From Antedon mediterranea (Eukaryota > Echinodermata > Crinoidea > Comatulida > Antedonidae), in contig NC_092674.1 in NCBI RefSeq assembly GCF_964355755.1, forward strand, positions 21,726,001 through 21,790,000: a stretch of DNA of 64,000 bases, in the 5' to 3' direction. Below the pieces are notes generated by a model. It was not told the DNA's origin, did not search any database, and worked only from the letters and a program-made list of their open reading frames with translations. The position numbers and the translations under genes were made by a program. This document shows, one piece after another, positions 1-11,500 of this stretch. How positions within the stretch are numbered: position 1 is the first letter of the stretch; every line of letters begins with the position of its first letter.

Positions 1-50
1 ATTTTTGTTTTTTACAAATGTGTTTTGTTTGTGGATCCCTGCGAGACAAG

Positions 51-215
51 TTTTTAGTCGCGTGGAAGCGACTCTATAGTTCACTATGTCGGTCGGTCGG
101 TCTGTCTGTCTGTCTGTCTGTCTGTCGGTCTGTCGGTCTGTCTGTCGGTCTGTCTGTCTGTCGGTCCGGTATCACTATGCGTTTTATCGCTTTATGACCT
201 TATCTTGATATCAGT
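51..215. repeat. GTCT/GTCG-rich dispersed repeat, copy 1
   Basis: A GTCGCGTGGA.GCGA start and TCTATAGTTCACTATGTCGG lead into a run of GTCT/GTCG tetranucleotides (about 83-168), then CGGTATCACTATGC. The same layout recurs at 733-857 and 1075-1192. The outer words GTCGCGTG and CACGCGAC (clear in copy 3) are inverted, so the unit can fold. It looks like a small non-autonomous element with an internal microsatellite; the superfamily is unknown. Confidence 0.7.
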
Positions 216-660
216 TTAATCTAGCTAAGTCAATTTTTCACAGAATATTCCTTATGGCCAGGAATCGATGTGGTTATGTTTTCACGGTGCGCAATAACGC
301 ACGATTTAACAAAATCACGTTTGTAATCATATCTTAACAACCATGAATCACAATTAAATAAAATTTGGTACTCATAAATTTCAGGGCATAAATCATCATA
401 TGGCAATACAATTACGTGCGTAGCGCATGTAACGCATGCGTACGCGCGCTTAAAATTTTCAAAATTTATTTTCGATGAAATAAGAGTACGTTTCAGGCAA
501 TTTTAAGCGTTTACAAAATTGCCATGAGTGCGCAGATTTTTGCGCGCGCACTGCGCGTTAAATGTTATTGCGCACTCTTTTTACCCGATTTCTGTTTTCT
601 TGACTTACTTTTCAACTCGAAATTACGTTATACGAGCACGTCAAAAGTGACAGGCTACGC
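199..660 (+). repeat. Dispersed repeat, about 0.46 kb, inverted partner at 39.7-40.2 kb
   Basis: This block reads almost collinearly with the reverse complement of 39692-40210. Shared landmarks include CAGTTTAATCTAGCTAAGTC, the GCGCGCACTGCGCGTTAAA segment and the CTCGAAATTACGTTATACGA-like segment. It is rich in CpG-containing words such as TACGCGCGC, unusual for this AT-rich region. No ORF of note is present. It is a dispersed repeat of unknown class. Confidence 0.75.
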
Positions 661-732
661 ACGTGTAAATTAAAAAAATATAAATGTTTTTAAACATTTC
701 AACATTTTTAAACATGTTCAGTAATTTCGGTC

Positions 733-857
733 AGTATAGTTCACTATGTCGGTCGGTCCGTCTGTCTGTCGGTCTGTCTGTCTGTCGGTCTGTTTGTCTG
801 TCGGTCCGGTATCACTATGCATTGTAGCACGCGACTTAATGGCTGTTGGCCTTGTTA
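733..857. repeat. GTCT/GTCG-rich dispersed repeat, copy 2
   Basis: It repeats the order TATAGTTCACTATGTCGG, the (GTCT/GTCG)n run, GGTATCACTATGCATT, then AGCACGCGACTTAATGGCTG. It differs from copy 1 mainly in the number of tetranucleotides. Confidence 0.7.
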
Positions 858-1074
858 TAAGAGACTTTACTGAGGAAACACATTAAATTTTGAAACACCC
901 AACCTATCCAATGCACTATTTTCAAAGAAAACGTCCATCACCTCTCGTAATAGATTCCGTAATCATTGTTACCATATGCCACTGAATTAGGGCACTGAAT
1001 GTTAGAGAATGATATGTCGTGTTTTTTTTTCAGTTTTTTGTCTTTGCATTGTATTGTGCTGTAGAGCAACACTG

Positions 1075-1192
1075 TTTTTAGTCGCGTGGACGCGATTCTA
1101 TAGTTCACTATGTCGGTCGGTCTGTCGGTCTGTCTGTCGGTCCGGTATCACTATGCATTTTAGCACGCGACTTATGGCTGTTGGCCTTGTTA
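1075..1192. repeat. GTCT/GTCG-rich dispersed repeat, copy 3
   Basis: This copy shows the whole unit: TTTTTAGTCGCGTGGACGCG, TCTATAGTTCACTATGTCGG, a short GTCT run, CCGGTATCACTATGCATTTT, then AGCACGCGACTTATGGCTGT. The short reading frame crossing it is low-complexity and not considered a gene. Confidence 0.7.
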
Positions 1193-1327
1193 ACTTCTAG
1201 AAGGGATCCATGATAATAATGACTTCCAATTACTGCTTTATCTATGTTCACTTTAATAAATATCTCTTTTCTATTTTGTATATGTTCATTTAATATAGCG
1301 TTTTATATTATATGTCCCACATTCGTC

Positions 1328-1362
<35 letters not shown>
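1328..1362. repeat. GTCT/CT microsatellite
   Basis: A (GTCT)n run followed by (CT)n just upstream of the MULE-like fragment. Confidence 0.8.
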
Positions 1363-1363
<1 letters not shown>

Positions 1364-1375
1364 GCTCTCATGATT

Positions 1376-1724
1376 TTCACCAAAAAATGTGTCAAATAGA
1401 TGGATTCCACACATAGTTTTTAGCTCTGTATTAATGTTGCTCTTTTGGCGTTCCACAGCAACAAAATATTGAACATAGAGTATGCGAAATTCTCATGAGA
1501 AAAACGTCTGTAAAATCATCAATTTATTTAAAGATTTATTTATTTTATTGATTCTTCTTCATCTAATTCTAAGGTGTGGTATTCAGGATAAAGTTGAGAG
1601 TAACAAATGTAGAGTTAAAATACAAGGCAGGTGCGAAAGAGAATTATTTGTAATAGTGGGTCTTAATTTCGTGATCCTCGGTCTTAGGGGGTCTTAGCTT
1701 TCGTGATTTTGTGTTTCGTGACAC
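1376..1724. mobile_element. Right-end fragment of the GGGTGTCACGAAA fold-back element family
   Basis: The block matches, in the same order, 16060-16432 of the complete element at 15355-16432: GCTCTTTTGGCGTTCCACAG, GAAAAACGTCTGTAAAATCA, AAGGTGTGGTATTCAG, AAATACAAGGCAGGTGCGAAAG, then the terminal TTAGCTTTCGTGA..GACACCCC. No left half is present, so this is a solo or truncated copy. The reading frame at 1482-1697 lies wholly inside it and is not called as a gene. Confidence 0.7.
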
Positions 1725-1729
1725 CCCTA

Positions 1730-2552
1730 TACTAGTACTAGTTATTTCTCCCAGTCCAGCCTGTTTAATTCTTAAAAAAACAATTTATCTACTATAACAG
1801 TGAAAAGTTAGTTAGTTCATCTCCAAACGAAGAATAATTGGCCATGAAAAAATGACTCACAATATTTCCTATACAGGTAGGTCGGTAAAATGAAATGTTC
1901 ATCTTTATATAAGTTAAATTATTTTGTTTATACTACGATGTAATTTAAACATATTTTTAAAAAAATAATTTCATGAGATGAGACCGATTTCATGAAGCAA
2001 AGAGAAAAAATGAATCTTACTGTTTATAATTTACTACTGAAACATCATCAGGGCTGTTCTTATTTTCTTTCTTCGGAGTTTTGTTGACTGTTTCGTTATT
2101 TCCATTCATATTTATTTTGTAGGCCTATCAACAACACAAGAACAAAATGTTTATATGAAATAATAATGGTAATAACAATAATGGTAATAATAAAAATAAT
2201 GGTAATAATAAATGGTAATGTTAATGATGACAAGTTGGTTTAATAAACCGTGTTTACACACACGACCGCCTATTATTGTTCTACTGATGATTATGATGAT
2301 GATGATATGTCAGAGTTTGGCAACACTTGATCAACATTCATCCAAAAATAGAAGTTGAGCTAGTGCAGATCCTTTAATTTTCTTTTCAAATTAATTATTT
2401 TAAAGATATTTGGTAATTCGGGAATGCGCTGTTTCCAAATTTGTCTTTGCGATATGATGATGTACAATTATAAATACCTTAGCCTTGAAAGAACAAAGTA
2501 CATTATTACAATAGATTATTTATAGGACAATTTGACCTCAACCAAATTCGCT
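1730..2552. other. AT-rich intergenic DNA, no gene seen
   Basis: It contains a short TAATGGTAATAA cryptic repeat (about 2160-2220) and a GATGAT run near 2290. Nothing else is recognisable. Confidence 0.5.
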
Positions 2553-2561
2553 ATCCGGGGC

Positions 2562-4080
2562 GCATTATTTTTTTTCTATCCAATTAAGGCAGAAATCATG
2601 AATAATTCATTACCTTAATTATTTTCTATTATAAAGAATAGCTGATCTACTTCCTAAATATACTAAACCTAACCCTCTTAATAATGTCTCAACTATTAAA
2701 AAAACCATTTTCTTGAAAGTTCCGAGGGCTCCAGTGTAATAGGCTAAAGCCTTTACCACTAGACCAACATTGTGGTTGGCAAACGCTGTTTACAAAAATT
2801 ATTTATTCTCTCTGTATGCTTATATAGCGCCCTCTATAATGTTCCATACTGTATCATAATTATTCGGGTATCTAGAAAACTCAGATCTCAGATATATCTG
2901 AGTTTTCTAGATCTAGAAAACTCAGATATATGACTTTTCTTGATCTAGAAAACTCAGATATCAATATCTGAGATTTCTAGTTCCATTCTGGAACTAGAAA
3001 ACTCAGATCATCATATGATTGGTTGGTAGGTCAATTCATTTGAATCATTACATTATTAATCAGAAGGTTTTATTAAAACTGATTACTGTGTACGTTTTCT
3101 TACTAATATTGTAACATGTGCAGATGTAGAAGCGGCCTACGGCTTTAATCATAAAGAAAATACAGTGCAGTAGTCTTAGAAGAAATACTACTTTTCATAT
3201 TCCTTTTAGTAGAGTAAATGTTTTAAAAAATGGTTTTATTAGTAGATTAAGTCAAACTTACAATTCTTTTACTTTAAGAAACCCTAAGTTAGATATTTTT
3301 AGTAATAATTTCTGTAAGTTTCGTAACATTGTTAGTAGTTTAGTTTAATGTTTGTTATTGTTTTTGTTCGTGTTTGTCTGTGTTCCCTCCTGTAAGTGGT
3401 GAACCATGAGCTCACTGTTGGTTGGGAAATGAATAAATAAAGTGCACGTTACCGTTAAAATGTAGGCTTAAAAATTAGTTACGTAGGAGTTGGTGTGGGT
3501 ACGAGTTGGTTGAGGTACGAGTTAGCCAAGTTGGGAATAGGTACAAGTTATTTTGGGTACGAGTTGACCACTTCTAGCCTAGTACCCGGGCAGGCCTCTT
3601 CGCGATACAACGCGATAGTGCCCACACGTTGAGCCTTGAATTCAATTGAGTTTTCTAGGCTAGGCCTAAATGCTAAGCCTACATTTTAAAAGGTGTATAC
3701 TGTATTTCTTTATGATTTAACATAGGCCGCTACTACAAGTTAAAATTATTATTATTATTAGAAAGAAAACGTATAATACTGTAGTATTTCAAACAAGCTA
3801 CCCTCTGATAATGGAACGATCAATTTGATGATCTGGGTTTTCTAGTTCCATTTTGGAACTAGAAAACTCAGATCTTGATATCTGAGTTTTCTAGATCTAG
3901 AAAAGTTAGATATCTGAGTTTTCTAGATCTAGAAAACTCAGATACTTGAGTTTTCTAGATCTAGAAAACTCAGATATATCTGAGATCTGAGTTTTCTAGA
4001 TCTGAGTTTTCTAGACACCTTAATTATTCTAATGATTTGTTCATTATTTCTGCCTTAATTGAATAAAAAAAAAATAATGC
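2562..4080. mobile_element. Fold-back DNA element with palindromic TCTAGA/AGATCT arrays and 9-bp target duplication
   Basis: The ends are inverted: GCATTATTTTTTTT..CAATTAAGGCAGAAAT on the left and its complement ending AATAATGC on the right. They are flanked by ATCCGGGGC (2553-2561) and ATCTGGGGC (4081-4089), a 9-bp target duplication with one mismatch. Inside each arm are arrays of GATCTAGAAAACTCAGAT and its complement (about 2866-3012 and 3826-4015), themselves palindromic. The centre carries a LINE tail (3166-3348). No transposase is seen. The 9-bp duplication is typical of Mutator-like elements, but the superfamily is inferred. Confidence 0.75.
3166..3348 (+). pseudogene. 3' fragment of a non-LTR retrotransposon ORF
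   Basis: One frame reads through about 60 codons to a stop at about 3346-3348. It contains FHIPFSRVNVLKNGF, YNSFTLRNPKLDIFSNN and FRNIV, the pattern of the C-terminal tail behind the reverse transcriptase in CR1/L2-like LINEs. It lies within the fold-back element at 2562-4080. It is 5'-truncated and not functional. Confidence 0.55.
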
Positions 4081-4098
4081 ATCTGGGGCGAGCATGCC

Positions 4099-4127
4099 CA
4101 AAATAATAATAATAATAATAATAACAC

Positions 4128-4160
<33 letters not shown>

Positions 4161-4432
4161 CACATTTATATAGCGCCCTTTTCATGAGTAATCATGCTCA
4201 AAGGCGCTTTACAAGCATTATTACCCCAGTATTTTTTGGGATCAAACACGTATGGAAACATACTCTCATAATGCAGCCGGTAACCAGCGCAAAGTTGTGT
4301 CTAGATCTAACTGGGTACCCATTTATACACCTGGGTGGAGAGAGGCAACGTAAGTAAAGTATCTTGCCTACGGATATACAAGCAATGCGGCGAGAGTTGG
4401 ATTCGAACCTAGGTCTGACGATCGGTAGTCCA
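4099..4432 (-). mobile_element. tRNA-derived SINE with (ATT)n tail
   Basis: On the minus strand an RNA polymerase III box B, GGTTCGAATCC (4399-4409), is followed by a SINE body containing CTCTCTCCACCCAGGTGTAT and AAATGGGTACCCAGTTAGA. The 3' part AAGGGCGCTATATAAATG runs into an (ATT)n tail (plus-strand AAT repeats, 4101-4158). This order (tRNA-like head, body, GGCGCTATATAAAT plus ATT tail) is characteristic of SINEs mobilised by L2-like LINEs. No clear box A is visible, so the head may be incomplete. Confidence 0.75.
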
Positions 4433-5740
4433 AAGTAAAAATTGTGTGGTTCTTATATCTCGACAACCACTCGTACAGATTTGCTGTTAAATTGTTCAGA
4501 ATATACATATTTATATTCGGTCTAACACGAAAAATTGCTTTTACTGACAATTGACCCGAAAAAATGAACAAAAACACATTTTCGTGTTAAATTATTCTTT
4601 AAAATGTCAATATTAAATGAAAGCATATACAATATGCTACCCACTGCTACCCAATTTGTATTGAAATTATTTAATCATGCATAAGCAAATTGTTTTGGAA
4701 AATGTGCATACTTCAATAAATTCATACAAAAAAATATCTCGCTTTTGGCAGGATTGTCCCGAATATTTCCCGTTGTTCCGCCCGACCCATGACATATCCT
4801 GCTTTTAAACAAGACAAAGTAAAACTGAACTTAGTATCAGGGGTATTTATTCTCGGACAGCGTTTATTATCAATTTTCACAATAAGTAAATAATAAGATG
4901 AATACTCATAATCAGGCACTACTCATGTATCTCATGTTATTGCTTGTTATTTGAAACATAAATATTGGTAACTCTTAGTTTAAAAAAAAACAATGTGTTG
5001 AAAATAATGGATAAAGAGAGCCAGGAATCCTATAATTAATATTCTTCTCCTGCCTAAACTCAGCTGTGTTCTCTTCTTGAACTTTCTATAATGCATCCAT
5101 TTCTAAAATTTAGTAGAGTATACAGAAACTCACTGTTTATATCTCATTGAGTGTTAAGTAACGACAATGTTTGGAATTGTAATTATAAAATTTCAAAGGA
5201 AATTTAAATTTTGTTAACAAGAAATTGTCAATAGATTTTAGATAATATCGAAAATTGGTCATAATATAATGGGTGCATAAAGGGTTAGCGACAGACTGTG
5301 AAACGAATTATTGATGATTGCATTGAAGCACATAAAGGCCTACCTTCCTTTTATCATTGTATATGAGTGTTTTTTTTAATGCTGGGCGCCATCCACTTAA
5401 AACTTTTTTCAAAACTCTAAATACTTCTTTTTAAATACAAATGGCACACTACAAAAAGACTGGTGTCATCAAACTAGAACGTAATATGTTATTATGAACT
5501 CATCTTGATCAGGCAATCCACAAAGGTTGAATAGTGAGGGATTAGTGTAGGCATATATAGGCTTTTTTTGTTGTTTTGATAAGTGACTGTGAGCAAATTC
5601 GGTTTTACGATAGCAATCAGAGTTTTAAAAAACAAAGAAAAGAAATCAGAGAATTGCCAACCTCCGATAAAAGTAAAATTATAAAAAGTATCAGAATCTG
5701 TTGTTTCAAGTCTGTACGGCCTAAAATTAGTAAACTAATA
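4433..5740. other. AT-rich intergenic DNA, no gene seen
   Basis: Only short frames without domain signatures are found. I recognise no repeat in it. Confidence 0.5.
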
Positions 5741-5832
5741 AAAACAAGGCCATATGGCTGCAGTCGCGTTCTCAAATTTGAGTTAGTGTTTACCGACAGA
5801 CCAACCGATCGACATAGTGAGCTGTAGAGTAG
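5741..5832 (-). repeat. Diverged copy of the TATAGTTCACTATGTCGG repeat family
   Basis: GGCCATATGGCTGCAGTCGC, CTCAAATTTGAGTTAGTGTT and TCGACATAGTGAGCTGTAGAG match the reverse complement of 41641-41745. The ends recall the copies at 51-1192. The GTCT run is short here. Confidence 0.6.
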
Positions 5833-6476
5833 AGTAAAAATACTACAGTGGATGCTGCAATTTGCTTTAAAGGAGAAGGTGTTAGATGAAAAGGGAACTC
5901 TTATAGAATAACAGAAGAGGTGAAGAGGAGAAAACCGAGGGCTGGAAAGAGAAAGCCTACATGGAGAGAGTGGAGCTGTATCATTGAGGTTGGTGTTTGC
6001 CATCCAATTCCAAGGTCCGGGGTTTAATATTAGTGCCATATATGGTTATCACACTTTTTAACTGCACTCCCTAAGCCTCAAATGGGACTTAGTTTAACTG
6101 CATGATGCCTATTATTATACTCTACGATAATCATTTGATTTCATAACTTTTGATGTTGTATGAGTAGGCCTAATAAAGTTTATTTTGTATTCTTGTTTAT
6201 GTAACTATGTACACATCAGTAGGCCTAATTCGCTGGTTGGATGGTGACCGAAAACGTGAGCTATAGCCGCAAAAAATGACCTAGTTTAGTTCTTATAAGC
6301 CTAACTACACTCCCAGTTCGATGAATCTTTATTTATCGGTCGTTTGATCTAAAATTATCCGAAAGCCACTCTTAGTGTTGATTAAGTTTAACACCCGACA
6401 CTATTTCTGATCTAAGCTTTTGCCGAAATAATGCGCCCTCCATTACTGAGGAAGTTGAAGCTTCAAAATACAGACA

Positions 6477-6912
6477 GGAATGTTCCATTCATCGCAAATT
6501 AATACATTTGTATAAACGTATATTATTAAATCAAAATAGTATTTTTTTAAGAAAATCGGCCTGTCTTCAACATTATGATGCTGTACTCGAGCTGTTCAAC
6601 CGGTTTTCAGCTATTCAAAACAATAATCGTAGGCGGAGATAGGAAAATGCGAAGCATCCTCGTATTATTGTGTGCGGATATTTTTCAAGATGTACATCCA
6701 TTAGACAGTGTATACCACGATCGGAAAACACCCCTATTTGGGGCAAATCTTTGAACCTAAATTCGTTTTAATTGTCAATAACTAATTATCTAACTCAATT
6801 TAATTAGTAGTTACAGTTACATCAGGTGGTTAAAATCAGTACCGAAAGTACAAACCAACTTTATATACCATCGAGTAAACATTCTAGAAGACACGATTTA
6901 CCGAATTTTTCC
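6477..6912 (+). repeat. 0.43-kb direct duplication, left copy
   Basis: It matches 7833-8281 along its whole length with scattered substitutions and small indels. Shared landmarks are ATTATGATGCTGTACTCGAG, CTGTTCAACCGGTTTTCAGC, AGTGTATACCACGATCGGAA and ACATCAGGTGGTTAAAATCA. It could be a pair of old LTRs, a segmental duplication or two insertions of one family. No protein-coding content is seen. Confidence 0.75.
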
Positions 6913-7832
6913 CTTTCCAAAAGCATGAAAAATGAAGATGGTGTTGTTACGACCACTTTTGGCCTAGGCCGAAATACCTAAATAAATAGCAACAACGAGG
7001 CTTGGAACAGACAATAGTCGACACTCAGAGTATTATGCAAAGAGCACGAGCTCTATTTATTTCCTTTCACGAAGCACAAAATACATAACATCACAATTAT
7101 AGATACGTATGATACCGAGTGGTTGGTTTGCCTGGCCATCTGTACACATCACAACCTCCCCATTCTTATCGTCCTGCCTCGCTTCCAGTCTCAAGCACAG
7201 TTCTAAACACAAGCGTCCTTCGCTGGCCCTGTCTCCTGAGTGACTCCCTTCTTTGTATCACACACCCAGCACAGCTTTCCAAAATACCGCGCACCACCAT
7301 GCTCCATTCTGATTCGTCCACTTGACCACCGACGACTTGATTCATTTGCATGCGACATGTGACACCTGACTCTCGTCACACGTAACAGTGTAAATAAATC
7401 ATACTTTGCGTATTTTTTAATAAAGTTCCGTAGAAAAAAAAATGTTTTTACTTATAAAATGACAAAATAAATGGTTAAATTCAACCAAAAACCCATTGGC
7501 TATATTTTATTGTGTACATCATAAAACAAAATTCTCATAGGTTAGGCCTATATAATATTAGATGGTTCTCGAATACATAGTAATTTCAGCGTAAAAAAAC
7601 TGGTGATTTCAAATGTATGTACCGCAGGACTATAAAACATTGTCGTTTACAGAAACAAATAAATAGACACAATGATTTATGTAGTCAACCAAAATAAGCA
7701 CCCTGGAATTAGCACCCTGGAATTACTTTCAAATTGAGTCCAAATTTTACCTACTTGGACGTGTTAAACCACGGAGGTATGCATCCATGGTTAAACCAGA
7801 GAGATTTACATCTCCCTGGTTAAACCAACTAA
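6913..7832. other. Spacer between the two 0.43-kb direct repeats
   Basis: It is somewhat richer in C (about 7110-7380) than its surroundings. The short frames on both strands here show no retroviral or other domain, so the LTR interpretation of the flanking repeats gets no support from inside. Confidence 0.45.
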
Positions 7833-8281
7833 TTTGGAATGTTCCAATCATTGCAAATCAATACATTTTTATAAACGTATTATTAAATCTATCAAAATAG
7901 TGTTTTTTTAAAGAAAATCGGCTTGTCTTCAACATTATGATGCTGTACTCGAGCTGTTCAACCGGTTTTCAGCCATTAATAACAATTATTGTAGGAGGAG
8001 ATAGGAAAATGCGAAGCATTCTCGTATTATTGTGTACGGGTATTTTTCAAGATGGACATGCATTAGACAGTGTATACCACGATCGGAAAACACCCCTATT
8101 TGGGGAAAATCGTTGAACCTAAATTCGTTTTAATTGTCAATAACTAATTATCGAACTCAATTTAATTAGTAAACAGGGTTACATCAGGTGGTTAAAATCA
8201 GTATCGAAAGTAGGAACCAACTTTATATACCATCGGGTAAACATTCTAGAAATAACGCGCGATTTACCGAATTTTGCCCTT
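7833..8281 (+). repeat. 0.43-kb direct duplication, right copy
   Basis: See the left copy (6477-6912); start-to-start distance is about 1355 bp. Similarity stops after GATTTACCGAATTTT in both copies. Confidence 0.75.
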
Positions 8282-8559
8282 ACGTAAATTTATATATAGA
8301 AGCAGCCATATATAGGCAGCCAGCGAAGTATTGTTTGTTCGCCGTGGTTAGGATTCCGGCACCGGAACTCAACTGCCCAGCGTTATGGAATCCGACACGC
8401 TATTGCGCATGCCATGAGCGAGGTAATCAGCGATGGATCATTTCATAGCTGCGCCACATGGCGAACTAGCCTAGATGCCTACTAATATGGGATCCACTAA
8501 TCTAGGCTAGGGCTACCAGTTAGACGTGACCAGTGGGCCTATAGTATTTATTTTGTAAT

Positions 8560-11500
8560 TAAAAAGTGGTTGCTTCATTCATATATATAAACTTCATATG
8601 AATTATATAATTACATGACTACTTTTTTGATTTTTCATAACGCATACCCGGTTGCATACCTAATGAATTATTCTCCGTTTTATACACGGGGAGTGCAACG
8701 CTTACGCTACCTATGTATTAGTAATACGGCAGCACTAAACAGAATTGTTTTATGTTTAATTATTGTTATATTTAGTTTTTTATTTTATTATATTATTGTT
8801 AACTTTTACCTAATGTTTAAATTATCTATGATACCTATAATTAATGTGCCAATCCAACCCTACAACTGATGTAAAATTTAACCCCTTTGTGGCATACGAG
8901 AACATGAATATTAACGAAAATGTTGATCCACATTCTCAATTTTATGCTAGTTTAAATGAATCTAATTATTTTGATCCAGAAACATTCTCAGAGAATTTCT
9001 CTAAGCATAACAATGATAAAAATATTTTGTCTACTATCCATTTTAATACACGTAGTCTCTTGGGCAAGATGGATTCTTTAAAACGTTTTCTTCTTACACT
9101 TGAATTTGACTTTGATGTTATTGCTATTACTGAATCTTGGCTACAGTATGACAATAATCCCCTAACAGATATGCCGGGTTATAATATTTTTTCTAGAAAT
9201 AGGAAATCTAAGGCGGGTGGTGGCGTAGCCCTGTACGTACGAAACAATGTATCAGTTACTGTCCGTAATGATTTAACAACAGATGAATCAATATGTGAAT
9301 CGATATTTATTGAAATAGAACAGATACATGGGAAAAATATCATCGTGGGAACAATCTATCGTGCTCCGTCTTTGAATATCAATGCATTCAATGATATCCT
9401 AGATAACCTACTTCATACTCTTTCAACTGAAAATAAGCTGGTATATCTGTTGGGTGATTTCAATATAGATATTTTGCAATATACTTATGAAACCACAACT
9501 AACAATTTTGTAAACACTCTTTTTAGCAACTTTTATTTACCGCTAATACTTAGACCTACTAGGATAACATCAAATAGTGCTACTCTTATTGATAACATAT
9601 TAACCAACCAGCCTGATTTACACCTCGCTAGTGGTCAGCTCTATTGCGATATTTCCGATCACCTACCTGTTTTTTCTATATCTACCTTAACATACAAAAA
9701 TACTCAAGCAGTCAGTAGACCTCCAAATAAACCTTTTAGGAAAATTAATGAAAATAACATCGAACAATTTAAACGAGAGCTTAGCGTAATAACATGGAAC
9801 GATGTGAACTTATTGCAAGAACCTAATCAAGCTTATAATACTTTTGAAACTAAATTAAAACTTTTATATAATAAACATTTTCCAATGACTACGCAAAGTA
9901 AAAAAAACACAAAATTAAAACCTTGGATGTCAAATGGTCTGTTGCAATCTACTAAATATAAACACAAGTTATATGCTAAATACCTAAATAATCCTACCAA
10001 TCATAATAAAATAAAATACACTAAATTCCGTAATACCTTAAATTCACTTATTAAACGTGTTAAAACCGAATACTATCAAAACAGATTCACTCAATGTCAA
10101 CATGATATTAAAGGTACTTGGCGCGTAATTAACTCCTTGTTTAAAAGGTCTCCGAATTTGAATACGAAAGTTGTTCTAACAGGCAATAATGGTGAATCCA
10201 TTGAAGACCCGTCTCAAATCGCAAATGAATTCAATAAGTTTTTTGTCGAAATTGGACCAACTCTTTCAAAAAAATTGCCAACCGATCAATCTGATTTTAA
10301 AACGTATTTGCCCTTACCTACTTTAAACTCTTTATTTATGTGTCCAGTGTCTGATACAGAAATTATAGATATTGTCAAGTGTTTTAAAACTAATAAAGCG
10401 CAAGGACTTGATGAATTCAGTCCAAAAGTTATTAAACAATCAATTTCCCTTTTGGTTAAACCTCTATGTCACATATTTAATCTGTCTTTAACAAAAGGAG
10501 TTTTTCCAAATAAATTGAAATTGGCAAGAGTTACTCCCATCTTTAAAGCAGGAAAAAAGGACACTTTATCTAATTACCGACCGATCTCAGTCCTTTCGCT
10601 ATTTTCTAAAATATTAGAAAGAATTATCTATAATAGAACCTATGCCTTTATGGAAAAAAATAATATTCTATGCAATAAGCAATTTGGATTTCGCAAACAT
10701 TTTGATACCGCAATGGCCTTAATTGATTTGTCCAATGAAATAATAGATGCATTTGAAAATGATGAGTTTGCAATTGGTGTTTTTGTCGATCTATCGAAAG
10801 CATTCGATACCATTAACCATCCCATTCTTCTTTCAAAACTGTATCACTATGGTATTCGCGGTGTTCCTCTCAATTTATTTAAGAGCTATTTATCCAACCG
10901 CTACCAATGTACCAAGTTTTGTGATTCCCAATCTGACTATTTGCCTATTACCTGTGGAGTACCACAAGGTTCATTACTAGGTCCTCTTCTGTTTCTTTTA
11001 TATGTGAATGATATTTACAATTCGTCAGTATCTTTATCTTACTTTTTATATGCAGATGACACAACACTAATCTGTAAAAATCGACACTTAGAGTCGTTAT
11101 TTAACACTGTAAATACAAGTTTAATTAATGTATCCGAATGGTTTCTGGCAAACAGCCTTTCTGTAAATCTAAAAAAGTGCAGCTATGTTTTGTTTAGAAG
11201 TAGTACGATGCCGATTAAATTAGGTCCATTGCAAATTAAACTAAATGGTTCTGTTCTCCCCATGGTCAATCATGCAAAATTTTTGGGTGTATCCATTGAT
11301 AGTCGTCTGACATGGAAACCCCATGTTATTGAGACTGAAAACAAAATCTCAAAAAATATTGGTATAATTTGTAGACTGGCATCTTTTCTTCCACATCATA
11401 TTCTCCGAACACTCTACTGCTCCCTTGTTTTGCCATATCTTTTATATTGCAATATCGTTTGGTGTAACACATTCCCATCTAATTTAAATAAACTTCAAAT

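Noticed and set aside
5617-6039. 140-aa minus-strand frame
   Set aside because: It crosses a dispersed repeat (5741-5832), has no recognisable domain and no splice support.
6477-8281. Intact LTR retrotransposon between the 0.43-kb direct repeats
   Set aside because: No gag or pol motif, primer site, purine tract or target duplication could be found.
8615-8869. 84-aa frame overlapping the LINE ORF start, as a possible ORF1
   Set aside because: It is hydrophobic and lacks zinc-knuckle, esterase or coiled-coil features of known LINE ORF1 proteins.
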